Shown one piece after another: positions 8,560 through 16,759 of a stretch of 64,000 nucleotides of DNA (positions within the stretch are counted from its first letter, which is position 1; each line of letters starts with the position of its first letter). The position numbers were made by a program, and so were the translations under genes. The notes under the pieces were generated by a model. It had not been told where the DNA came from. It saw only the letters and a list, made by a program, of their open reading frames with translations, and did not search any database. This stretch comes from JAHECQ01 sp047638695 (GTDB taxonomy: Bacteria; Actinomycetota; Acidimicrobiia; Acidimicrobiales; SZUA-35). The stretch covers positions 1 through 64,000 of the forward strand of contig JBLINY010000015.1 in the NCBI GenBank assembly GCA_047638695.1, in the 5' to 3' direction.

Positions 8560-10077
8560 ATGGCCAGCTCAATCCACGACCAGTTCAACGCCTCCACGTG
8601 GTTGGTTGACCGACAGGTGGATGCAGGCCGTTCGTTGCATCCATCCATCCGGTGTCAGGGGCAGACGGTCACCTACGCCGAACTTCTCGACCTCGTTAAC
8701 CGGGCTGCCACGGGTCTTCGCAGGTTGGGTGTGCGGCCAGAAGAGCGCGTCGGCATGGTCATGCTCGACTCGATCGAGTTCGTCGTCGCCTTCTTGGCCA
8801 CCATGCGCATCGGGGCTGTTCCGGTCCTCACCAACCCGTTGTTGCCGGCGAAGGATCTGGCCGTGATCCTGGCCGATTGCCGAGCCCGGGTACTTGTAAT
8901 CTCGGCCGAGCGATCCGAGCACACCGCCGCCATCACGGCCGTGGCCAACGAGATTGCCCAAGTGGTCACCACGCACCAGGACCAGTGGCAGGCACTGCTC
9001 AGCGACAGCAGCGACGGCCAACCTCACTCCACGTGGACGGAGTCGCCCGGCTTCTGGCTCTGCACTTCCGGCACCACCGGTATGCCGAAATTGGCGATGC
9101 ATCGACACGGCGACATCAAGTACACCTGCGAGACCTATGCCGCGACCGTGCTGCAGATCACACCTGATGATCGCTTCTTTTCCGTCGGCCCGAGTTTTCA
9201 TGCCTATGGCCTGGGCAACTCGGTGACGTTCCCGCTATCAGTCGGTGCCACGGCCATCCTTGAACCCACCAGGCCGCCAACACCAGCCCTGGTAGCCGAC
9301 ATCGTGGCGACCGAGAAGCCGACGCTCTTTTTCTGCATCCCCACGTTCTACGCCGCGCTTACCAACGCCGACCTTCCTGATGACGCGTTCGCCTCGGTGC
9401 GCTTCGGAGTATCGGCCGCCGAGCCGCTTCCCGCTGAGACCTTTGCCCGCTTCCTCGAACGCTACGGCGTCACCATTCTCGACGGCATTGGATCAACCGA
9501 GATGCTGCACATCTTTGTGTCGAACTCGACCACCGCTCTGAAACCCGGCACCAGCGGTGTTCCCGTCGAGGGCTACGAATGTCGGGTCATCGACGACGAC
9601 GACAACGACCAACCAGACGGCGAGCCGGGCCAGTTGATCGTGCGGGGGGAGTCGGCGGCAATCGGCTATTGGTGCCGTAGCGACATCACACGGTCGACCT
9701 TTCGTGGCCCCTGGACCTACACCGGCGACCTCTACGTTCGTTCATCCGACGGATTCCTGACCTACCTCGGGCGCACTGACGACATGCTCCGCGTCGGTGG
9801 CGAATGGGTCTCGCCAGCCGAAGTCGAGGCAGTTTTGATCGAGCACCGGGACGTGCTCGAGGCAGCCGTCGTGGGGGAGCGCGATGAACAAGACATCCTG
9901 CGCCCGATTGCCTACGTCATCGCCGCCAGATCAGGCGAGCCGCCCGATGCAGTGGCGCTAACGGGCTGGTGCAAAGAACGCTTGGCCGGGTACAAGCGGC
10001 CGACTCGCTACGAGATCGTTGCCGATCTTCCCAAAACGGCGACGGGCAAGATCCAACGGTTCAAACTTCGCCGCTAG
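8560..10077 (+). CDS. Benzoate-CoA ligase family AMP-forming ligase
   Basis: A 505-aa adenylate-forming ligase that should activate benzoate (or a substituted benzoate) with ATP and CoA, feeding BoxB and BoxC. The P-loop-like motif TSGTTGMPK is at residues 169-177, the GIGSTEM core motif (A5) lies near residue 310, YTGDLYV is the adenylate-binding Asp motif, and PKTATGKIQRF holds the C-terminal catalytic Lys. AMHRH and the short length are typical of benzoate-CoA ligases rather than long-chain ligases. It follows the paaX-like gene after 78 bases on the same strand. Aromatic specificity is supported mainly by the box neighbours. Confidence 0.88.
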   Translation: MASSIHDQFNASTWLVDRQVDAGRSLHPSIRCQGQTVTYAELLDLVNRAATGLRRLGVRPEERVGMVMLDSIEFVVAFLATMRIGAVPVLTNPLLPAKDLAVILADCRARVLVISAERSEHTAAITAVANEIAQVVTTHQDQWQALLSDSSDGQPHSTWTESPGFWLCTSGTTGMPKLAMHRHGDIKYTCETYAATVLQITPDDRFFSVGPSFHAYGLGNSVTFPLSVGATAILEPTRPPTPALVADIVATEKPTLFFCIPTFYAALTNADLPDDAFASVRFGVSAAEPLPAETFARFLERYGVTILDGIGSTEMLHIFVSNSTTALKPGTSGVPVEGYECRVIDDDDNDQPDGEPGQLIVRGESAAIGYWCRSDITRSTFRGPWTYTGDLYVRSSDGFLTYLGRTDDMLRVGGEWVSPAEVEAVLIEHRDVLEAAVVGERDEQDILRPIAYVIAARSGEPPDAVALTGWCKERLAGYKRPTRYEIVADLPKTATGKIQRFKLRR

Positions 10078-10174
10078 TCGGCCATGTTCTCGGGGTTGTC
10101 CGACCGTAGATCCGCATCAGGCAGTCACATCGCCGAGTGAGACGACCCGATGAGATCTGTCGGTGAGCTAGGCC

Positions 10175-10221
10175 GATCAGACCAGCCAGCGAGATAAGTC
10201 GATCAGATCAGCCAGTGAGAT
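10175..10221. repeat. Imperfect 26-base direct repeat with GATCAG core
   Basis: Units at 10175-10195 and 10201-10221 share GATCAGA(C/T)CAGCCAG(C/T)GAGAT with two differences and a period of 26 bases; a further partial copy is visible upstream. They lie in the 167-base gap between the ligase and the monooxygenase, just before the monooxygenase promoter, so they may be operator sites or a decayed tandem repeat. Confidence 0.5.
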
Positions 10222-10232
10222 CAGGATCTAGC

Positions 10233-10238
10233 TAGCTT
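10233..10238 (+). promoter_or_regulatory. Putative -10 box of the Baeyer-Villiger monooxygenase
   Basis: TAGCTT lies 6 bases before the ATG at 10245 and no Shine-Dalgarno sequence is visible, consistent with leaderless transcription. Confidence 0.35.
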
Positions 10239-10244
10239 CTGTTC

Positions 10245-11861
10245 ATGCAGAACTTCGACGCGGTGATCATCGGTGCTGGTGTGTCAGGCATGTACCAGCT
10301 GCACAAACTCCGCCAGCTCGGCTTGTCGGTTCAGGTCCTCGAAGCTGGCACCGAGGTCGGCGGCACCTGGTATTGGAATCGCTACCCGGGGGCTCGGTTC
10401 GACTCGGAGAGCTACACCTATGGCTATTCGTGGTCAGAAGAGGTCTTGCAGGAATGGGATTGGAAGGAGCGGTTCTCGCCACAGCCCGAGAATCTGAAGT
10501 ACCTCCAGTTCGTCGCCGACAAGTTTGATTTTCGTCGCGACATCAGGTTCGAGACTCGGGTCGAGCGAGCACAGTTCGACAACGAAGCGGCCAAATGGGT
10601 GGTGACGACTGAGGACGGTTACGAGGTCACCTCGACCTTCCTGATTACCGCCATCGGAGCTCTGTCCATACCCGTGATGCCACGGTACGAGGGCATCGCT
10701 GATTTCACGGGTGCGTCATTCCACACCTCGGACTGGCCGAAGGAGCCCGTCGACTTCACTGGCAAACGTGTCGCCGTCATCGGAACCGGCGCTACGGCCG
10801 TACAGCTGATCCCGGAGGTGGCCAAGACCGCTGGAGACCTCACGGTCTTCCAACGCACACCCAATTGGTGTGCTCCGCTGCACAACGGTCCGATCGAGGC
10901 CGCCGAGATGGCCGACATCAAGAGCCGCTACACAGAGATCTTCGAAACCTGCAACAGCACCTTTGCCGGCTTCCAACACGTTCCCGATCACCGCAAGGCG
11001 CTCGAGACCTCGGCCGAGGATCGGCACGAGCTGTGGGAGCAGCTTTGGGACGAACCAGGGTTTGGGATCTGGATGGCGAACTTCCGGGACGTCCTCGTGA
11101 ACGAAGAAGCCAACGCGCTGCTCACCGAGTTCGTCGCCAGCAAGATCCGAGAGCGAATCAGCGACCCGGCACTGGCCGAGAAGCTGATACCCAAGACCCA
11201 CGGGTTCGGTACTCGACGAGTCCCGATGGAAACCAACTATTTCGAGGTCTACAACCAACCGAATGTCGAGCTGGTCGACATCGTCGAGACCCCGATCGAT
11301 CGAGTGACGGCGGAAGGTATCCGCACCACCGAGATTGACGGCAGTCAGCAGGAGCGCCCATTCGACTACATCATCTATGCCACGGGCTTTGATGCTGTCA
11401 CCGGATCGTTCGACAAGATCGACATCCGCGGTGTGGACGATGTGGCACTACGCGACGTATGGGCCAGCGGCCCTCGTACCTTCCTCGGACTTCAGATCAA
11501 CGGCTTCCCCAACCTGTTCACCCTGGTTGGCCCGAACAACGCCTCGACATTCTGCAACATGCCTCGTTGCATCGAGCAGAACGTCGAGTGGGTCACTGAG
11601 TTCATCGGCTATCTCAGGGCCAACAACTACTCGCGGGCAGAGCCGACGGTCGAAGCAATGGACCAATGGGGCGACCACGTCATCACCACCGGCGACCGGA
11701 TGCTTTTCAGCAAGGTCAACTCGTGGTTTATGGGCGTCAATTCGAACATCGATGGCAGGCAGGAGCGTCGGTTTCTGCTGTATGCGGCCGGTCTCCCCAC
11801 GTATCGACAGAAGGCGGACGAGGCAGCGCAAGGCGCCTATTCGGACTTTGTCCTCCGCTAA
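10245..11861 (+). CDS. Flavin-containing Baeyer-Villiger-type monooxygenase
   Basis: A 538-aa FAD/NADPH monooxygenase of the cyclohexanone-monooxygenase type, which inserts oxygen next to a ketone to form an ester or lactone. The FAD dinucleotide motif GAGVSG is near residue 10, followed by GGTWYWNRYPGAR. The Baeyer-Villiger fingerprint FTGASFHTSDWP is at 154-165, and the NADPH motif GTGATA is near 180. Length is normal. It stands alone between the benzoate cluster and the sulfate operon, so the ketone substrate is unknown. The gene starts 7 bases after a TAGCTT box region that follows short direct repeats. Confidence 0.9.
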   Translation: MQNFDAVIIGAGVSGMYQLHKLRQLGLSVQVLEAGTEVGGTWYWNRYPGARFDSESYTYGYSWSEEVLQEWDWKERFSPQPENLKYLQFVADKFDFRRDIRFETRVERAQFDNEAAKWVVTTEDGYEVTSTFLITAIGALSIPVMPRYEGIADFTGASFHTSDWPKEPVDFTGKRVAVIGTGATAVQLIPEVAKTAGDLTVFQRTPNWCAPLHNGPIEAAEMADIKSRYTEIFETCNSTFAGFQHVPDHRKALETSAEDRHELWEQLWDEPGFGIWMANFRDVLVNEEANALLTEFVASKIRERISDPALAEKLIPKTHGFGTRRVPMETNYFEVYNQPNVELVDIVETPIDRVTAEGIRTTEIDGSQQERPFDYIIYATGFDAVTGSFDKIDIRGVDDVALRDVWASGPRTFLGLQINGFPNLFTLVGPNNASTFCNMPRCIEQNVEWVTEFIGYLRANNYSRAEPTVEAMDQWGDHVITTGDRMLFSKVNSWFMGVNSNIDGRQERRFLLYAAGLPTYRQKADEAAQGAYSDFVLR

Positions 11862-11923
11862 GTAGAGCTTCGCTCGTACGGTTCTTGCAAAGAAGGCCCC
11901 CTTCTCTTCCGATAGGCACCCCG

Positions 11924-12850
11924 ATGACTACAACGACGCTCCCACCGGAGCTGCGCCTCACGCATTTAAAACAGCTCGAGTCCGAGAGCATTCACATCAT
12001 CCGCGAGGTCGTCTCACAGTTCGAGCGCCCCGTGATGCTCTACTCCATCGGGAAGGACTCATCGGTCCTGCTCCACCTGGCCCGGAAAGCCTTCTACCCG
12101 GGCAAGATTCCCTTCCCGCTGCTGCACATCGACACCACGTGGAAGTTTCAAGAGATGATCACCTTCCGCCAGCGAATGGCAGAGGAGATCGGATTCGATC
12201 TGATTGTTCATACCAATCAAGCGGGCGTGGCCGAGGGCATCAACCCGTTCGACCACGGCTCGAAGAACTACACCGACATCATGAAGACACAGGCGCTTAA
12301 GCAAGCGCTCAACGACGGTGGCTTCGATGCCGCATTCGGCGGAGCTCGGCGCGACGAGGAGAAGTCGCGGGCCAAGGAGCGAGTCTTCAGCTTCCGTGAC
12401 CGCAATCATCGTTGGGATCCAAAGAACCAGCGTCCCGAGTTGTGGAACCTGTACAACGGTCGGGTCGACAAGGGCGAGAGCATCCGGGTCTTCCCCATTA
12501 GCAACTGGACCGAACTCGATGTGTGGCAGTACATCCACCTCGAAGACATCCCGATCGTGCCCTTGTACTACTCGGCGCCTCGCCCAGTTGTTGATCGCGA
12601 CGGCGTCTTGATCATGGTCGACGACGATCGATTCCAATTCAACGAAGGCGAAGAACCGGAGACGCGCTCGATTCGTTTCCGGACGCTCGGTTGTTACCCG
12701 CTCTCGGGCGCGGTTGCATCAACGGCTGCCACCATGCCCGAAGTCATCCAAGAAATGTTGCTGGCCACGAGGTCAGAACGCGAGGGCCGCGTGATCGACT
12801 ACGACCAGTCGGGCTCTATGGAAGAAAAGAAACGCGAGGGCTACTTCTGA
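11924..12850 (+). CDS. cysD: Sulfate adenylyltransferase subunit 2
   Basis: A 308-aa ATP sulfurylase small subunit which, with CysN, makes adenosine 5'-phosphosulfate (APS) from sulfate and ATP. The PP-loop motif SIGKDSS is at residues 41-47, and LLHIDTTWKF and GGARRDEEKSRAKER are characteristic. The longer open frame reaches back into the monooxygenase gene; the ATG at 11924 begins the conserved protein. The short leader holds a small AGAAGG/CCTTCT hairpin at 11891-11905. The stop overlaps the cysNC start by one base, giving tight coupling in a cysD-cysNC-cysC operon. Confidence 0.95.
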   Translation: MTTTTLPPELRLTHLKQLESESIHIIREVVSQFERPVMLYSIGKDSSVLLHLARKAFYPGKIPFPLLHIDTTWKFQEMITFRQRMAEEIGFDLIVHTNQAGVAEGINPFDHGSKNYTDIMKTQALKQALNDGGFDAAFGGARRDEEKSRAKERVFSFRDRNHRWDPKNQRPELWNLYNGRVDKGESIRVFPISNWTELDVWQYIHLEDIPIVPLYYSAPRPVVDRDGVLIMVDDDRFQFNEGEEPETRSIRFRTLGCYPLSGAVASTAATMPEVIQEMLLATRSEREGRVIDYDQSGSMEEKKREGYF

Positions 12851-14775
12851 TGACCCACCAAAGCGAACTCATCGCCAGCGACATCGAGGCCTACCTGGCC
12901 GAGCACGAGCGCAAGGACCTCTTGCGATTTCTCACGTGCGGTTCGGTCGACGACGGCAAGTCAACGCTCATCGGTCGTCTGCTCCACGACTCCAAGATGA
13001 TCTACGAAGATCAACTGGCCAGCCTCGAAGCTGACTCGACCACACAAGGTTCAGCAGGCGAAGCCGTTGACCTGGCCTTGCTGATGGACGGCCTCAAGGC
13101 CGAACGTGAACAGGGCATCACTATCGATGTGGCGTATCGCTACTTCTCCACCGCTCGCCGCAAGTTCATCATCGCCGACACCCCGGGTCACGAGCAGTAC
13201 ACCCGCAACATGGTCACGGGCGCCTCAACGTGCCAGCTGGCAATCATCCTCATTGACGCTCGCTACGGCGTTCAAGCGCAGACCAAGCGACACAGCTTCA
13301 TCGCCAGCTTGCTCGGTATTCGCAATGTGGTTGTCGCCGTCAACAAGATGGATCTCGTCGACTGGAGCGAGGAACGCTTCGAAGAAATCTGCGAGGAGTA
13401 TCGCGGCTTCAGCAAGACGCTCGAGCTCGTCGAGCCCTACTTCCTGCCTATGTCGGCCCTGCTTGGCGACAATGTCGTCGACCGCAGCACGAACATGGAC
13501 TGGTTCGAAGGCAATGTGCTGATGGAACATCTCCAGACGGTCGATGTGGAGGTCGGAGCTGACATCGAGAACTTTCGGATGCCGGTCCAGCTGGTCCAGC
13601 GCCCCAACCTCGACTTCCGTGGCTTCTCAGGCACCATCGCATCGGGCACACTTCGACCCGGCGACCCAGTTCTGTCACTGCCATCGGGCGTGAGCTCAAC
13701 GGTCGAGCGAATCGTTACTTTCGACGGTGATCTCGACGTCGCCGGACCCGGACGAGCGGTGACCGTGACGCTCGCTGATGAGATCGACGTGAGCCGCGGT
13801 GATCTGTTGGTCAAACCCGGCGCCATCCCGCTTCGGGCCCACGATGTGGAAGCCATGCTCGTGTGGATGTCTGAGGCCGAGCTCGATCCCAAGAAGCAGT
13901 ATGTTCTGCAATCTGCCAACGGAATGTCGAACGCCTCGGTACCGACTATCCGGCACAGAATCGACATCAATACGCTCGAGCACGAAGCAGCCAGCAGTCT
14001 CGGGCTGAACGACATCGCCGCATGCTCAATCAAGTCCGACCGCGAGCTGCTCTTCGATCCATACAGCGAAAACCGCCACACCGGATCTTTCGTTCTGGTC
14101 GACAAGCTCAGCAACGCAACGGTGGCAGCCGGCATGATCACCGCCGCTGCATCGACCTGGGATCGACAGCCCGATGCCAGCCTTACCCGCCAGGTTTCCG
14201 GGATCTCACCCCAAGAGCGGGCTATCCGCTTCGGCCAGCAACCGTGCACCGTGTTGCTCACCGGACTCACCGCCGCTGGCAAGTCGACTATCGCAACCGC
14301 TCTCGAACGAGAGCTCTTCGATCGTGGCAAGGTCTCTATTCGTCTTGATGGCGAGAACGTCCGGATGGGTATCAGTCGCGACCTTGGGTTCAGCGCCCAG
14401 GAGCGCTCGGAAAACCTTCGTCGTGTAAGCGAGGTGGCTCGCCTTGCGAACAACCAGGGCATCATCGCCATCGCTGCGTTGGTGGCCCCGAAGGCATCCG
14501 TGCGAGAGCGGGCCAGAGAGCTGCTCGGGCCCAACTTCTTCGAGGTGTTCGTCGACACCCCGATCGAGGTTTGCCGCCAGCGCGACCCCGAGGGTCTCTA
14601 CGAGTCGGCCGACCGCGGCGAGATTCCCCAATTTCCCGGTGTCTCTGCCACCTATGAGCGTCCCACTGATGCCGACATCCGACTCGACACCTCCGTGCAG
14701 ACGGTCGATGAGTGCGTGAGCGAGATCCTTCGGGTCCTCGGCGATCGCGGCGCTCTTCGCGGACAGCTGCGGTGA
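12850..14775 (+). CDS. cysNC: Bifunctional sulfate adenylyltransferase subunit 1 / APS kinase
   Basis: A 641-aa fusion. The N-terminal CysN GTPase part shows GSVDDGKST (residues 31-39), DTPGHEQY and NKMD (G1, G3 and G4 motifs) and drives APS formation with CysD. The C-terminal CysC part, with the P-loop GLTAAGKS near residue 472 and DGENVRMGISRDLGFS, phosphorylates APS to PAPS. The ATG at 12850 sits in a TGATG overlap with cysD; the longer upstream frame is an artefact. A separate complete cysC follows, overlapping by four bases, so two APS kinases are encoded together. Confidence 0.95.
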   Translation: MTHQSELIASDIEAYLAEHERKDLLRFLTCGSVDDGKSTLIGRLLHDSKMIYEDQLASLEADSTTQGSAGEAVDLALLMDGLKAEREQGITIDVAYRYFSTARRKFIIADTPGHEQYTRNMVTGASTCQLAIILIDARYGVQAQTKRHSFIASLLGIRNVVVAVNKMDLVDWSEERFEEICEEYRGFSKTLELVEPYFLPMSALLGDNVVDRSTNMDWFEGNVLMEHLQTVDVEVGADIENFRMPVQLVQRPNLDFRGFSGTIASGTLRPGDPVLSLPSGVSSTVERIVTFDGDLDVAGPGRAVTVTLADEIDVSRGDLLVKPGAIPLRAHDVEAMLVWMSEAELDPKKQYVLQSANGMSNASVPTIRHRIDINTLEHEAASSLGLNDIAACSIKSDRELLFDPYSENRHTGSFVLVDKLSNATVAAGMITAAASTWDRQPDASLTRQVSGISPQERAIRFGQQPCTVLLTGLTAAGKSTIATALERELFDRGKVSIRLDGENVRMGISRDLGFSAQERSENLRRVSEVARLANNQGIIAIAALVAPKASVRERARELLGPNFFEVFVDTPIEVCRQRDPEGLYESADRGEIPQFPGVSATYERPTDADIRLDTSVQTVDECVSEILRVLGDRGALRGQLR

Positions 14776-15380
14776 CACCCGATCCTGTCGATCAGAGCCC
14801 TGTGTCTGAGAATATTGTCCGAGCCGAAGGACGAATCAGTGGAGATGACCGAGCCGCCAATCTCGGTCATCGCTCGGTGACCGTGTGGTTCACCGGCTTG
14901 TCCGGTTCGGGGAAGTCGACGCTGGCGTTCGCAGTCGAAGAAGCACTCGTCAAGCAGGGCCGCGCCGCCTATGTCCTCGACGGCGACAACGTCAGATTCG
15001 GCCTCAACAGTGACCTTGGCTTCTCACCGCAAGACCGAACCGAGAACATTCGCCGAATCGGCGAGGTGTGCCGCTTGTTCCAAGATTCCGGAATGATCGT
15101 GCTCACCGCGTTCATCTCGCCCTATCAGGCCGATCGTGATCAGGTCCGGGCCCTTCACCCGCACGATCGTTTCGTGGAGGTTTACGTCGATACTCCGTTG
15201 GCCGTTTGTGAGTCACGCGACGTAAAAGGTTTGTACGCCAAGGCCCGCGCCGGAGAGATTCCTGACTTCAGCGGTATCTCAGCCCCCTACGAGGCGCCGA
15301 CTGCCGCCGAACTACGGATTGATACCCAGCGCTCGCTCGATATCTGCGTCGCGGAGATCATCGCCTATCTGGAGCTGTAA
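14772..15380 (+). CDS. cysC: Adenylylsulfate kinase (second copy)
   Basis: A 202-aa APS kinase producing PAPS. Walker A is FTGLSGSGKST near residue 44, followed by YVLDGDNVRFGLNSDLGFS and ENIRRIGEV, the APS-binding and P-loop lid segments. The GTG at 14772 overlaps the cysNC stop (GTGA), and only this start fits the conserved length. It is redundant with the kinase domain of the preceding fusion: the two share motifs but clearly differ in sequence (for example AAGKS against SGSGKS), so this is not a recent duplication. No PAPS reductase or sulfotransferase lies nearby. Confidence 0.92.
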   Translation: MTPDPVDQSPVSENIVRAEGRISGDDRAANLGHRSVTVWFTGLSGSGKSTLAFAVEEALVKQGRAAYVLDGDNVRFGLNSDLGFSPQDRTENIRRIGEVCRLFQDSGMIVLTAFISPYQADRDQVRALHPHDRFVEVYVDTPLAVCESRDVKGLYAKARAGEIPDFSGISAPYEAPTAAELRIDTQRSLDICVAEIIAYLEL

Positions 15381-15401
15381 CGCCGGTCAGCCGATCTTCG
15401 G

Positions 15402-16520
15402 TCAGCTGATCTTGACGCCATCGAGGGTGCCTTCCTGCCGCCATTTGTCGAGCACTCGGAAGAACTTGATCGGGCCGGCGCCGTACGTGCCGGTGAAGAA
15501 TCCCAGCTTGTTTCCGGCCTTGCCCTCATTATTGTAGTAGCCCGGGGTGCATTCGGCCCGGAATCGCTCACCGATGCGACCCTTGCTGCGCATCTCTTCC
15601 TGCCGGGCCTCGACGACCGAACCACCTTGCTCCTTCATCTGGTTCGGGTAGAGCTGGTGCCAACCTCGAAACCGGTGGCGAACACGATGCAGTCGACCTC
15701 GTACTCGACCCCGTCGACGACCAGTCCCTTCTCGGTGATGCGCTCGACGCCTTGGCCCATCGTGTCGACCAGCGTCACGTTGCGCCGGTTGAAGGTTGGC
15801 AAGAACTCATCGTGGAAGCAGGGACGCTTGCAGAACTGGCGATACCACGGCTTGAGGGAATCGGCCCTGAGCTCACCCAGATCTGTCTCGCGGTTGTTCC
15901 GGACATCGACCGAGGACGGCGTGCGCTTTCATGGCATCGCCTCGATCAGTCTCGATCAGTCTCGATCAGTCTCGATCAGCCACTTGTCTTCGTCGAGCCA
16001 CGTCATTGCCGTGACCGAGGTATGCAGACACGCGTTCTCGTGGAGGTTGAAGTGTTTGCCAATGGCTTGGGTATGAGCCGCAATCTCGGGGGCGAACGAA
16101 GTACTTGTGCTTGGGGATGCAGTCGAGCTCTTCGAGCATCGGCAGATAGCAGTAGCTCTCGACATCGCACATCGCACCGGGGTAGCGATTCCAGTACCAG
16201 GTGCCACCAAAGTCGCCGCCACTCTCGATAACTCGAACGTCGGTATAGCCAGCCTCCTTGAGCCGTCCACCCATCAACAGGCCACCGAAGCCGCCGCCGA
16301 TCACGGCAACCTCTACCTCATCGGTGAGGGGCTCTCGCTCGACGCGTTCGCAATACGGGTCATCGACGAGGGTGGCAAAGTCCTCAACTACCTCGATGTA
16401 CTGCTCGTTGGCATCCTCGCGGAGACGCCGATCGCGTTCCTCGCGATACTTCTCCCGCAGTTCGGCCGGACCAAAACCAAACTTCTCTCGTGGGTCACCT
16501 TCGAGCATTTCGATTCCCAT
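15402..16520 (-). pseudogene. Decayed flavin-containing monooxygenase
   Basis: A remnant of a BVMO-like FAD monooxygenase broken in several places. The N-terminus is recognisable (ATG at 16520; VAVIGGGFGGLLMGGRL; GGTWYWNRYPGAM). Near 16099-16103 one extra base shifts the frame, and the next frame continues FAPEIAAHTQAIGKHFNLHENA. Around 15941-15980 two extra decamers add a frameshift and a stop. The next recognisable block (KPWYRQFCKRPCFHDEFLPTF to FATGFEVGT) follows directly, so the NADPH-binding middle is missing. The last piece (ECTPGYYNNEGKAG to TLDGVKIS) is in another frame after a further deletion. About 370 codons remain of roughly 600. Not functional. Confidence 0.85.
15941..15980. 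repeat. Decamer tandem repeat CTCGATCAG(T/C) x4
   Basis: Four head-to-tail copies of CTCGATCAGT, the last ending in C, lie inside the monooxygenase remnant. On the coding strand two copies would read WLIETDRGDAM, the expected family sequence; four copies add 20 bases and bring in a TGA. Slipped-strand expansion is the simple explanation. Confidence 0.85.
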
Positions 16521-16550
16521 GTGGGCGGTCTCCTCATGCAGGGTCAACAG

Positions 16551-16575
16551 GACAGGACAGGACAGGACAGGACAG
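16551..16575. repeat. Pentamer tandem repeat GACAG x5
   Basis: Five perfect GACAG copies, preceded by a partial unit, lie just upstream of the start of the monooxygenase remnant, in the 239-base gap before the acyl-CoA carboxylase genes. They would sit in the leader or promoter of the dead gene. Confidence 0.85.
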
Positions 16576-16624
16576 CAGAGGGCACCAAACTTGTTCGAGG
16601 CCCTAAGAATCTTGGGTCTACAAA

Positions 16625-16641
16625 CCCTCAGAACATGAGGG
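16625..16641. promoter_or_regulatory. Short inverted repeat upstream of the carboxylase operon
   Basis: CCCTCA and TGAGGG form a perfect 6-bp inverted repeat around GAACA, about 120 bases before the carboxylase start. It could be an operator or a weak terminator for either side. It is the only structured element seen in the 16521-16759 gap apart from the GACAG repeat and the -10-like box. Confidence 0.3.
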
Positions 16642-16746
16642 AATCCCATCCATCGACCTGGTGTGACCATGCCAGGCCGTGGACCAGGCACATTGATGCT
16701 GAGCTCGCTCTTTCCCTGCTTGCGGTGCTGGTGGCGACCTTGCAGC

Positions 16747-16752
16747 TATCTT
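16747..16752 (+). promoter_or_regulatory. Putative -10 box of the acyl-CoA carboxylase operon
   Basis: TATCTT lies 7 bases before the ATG at 16760; no ribosome site is visible, consistent with a leaderless start. Confidence 0.4.
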
Positions 16753-16759
16753 CGGACGC

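Noticed and set aside
15941..15980. Decamer array as a CRISPR-like repeat
   Set aside because: The copies are directly adjacent without spacers and lie inside a former coding sequence.
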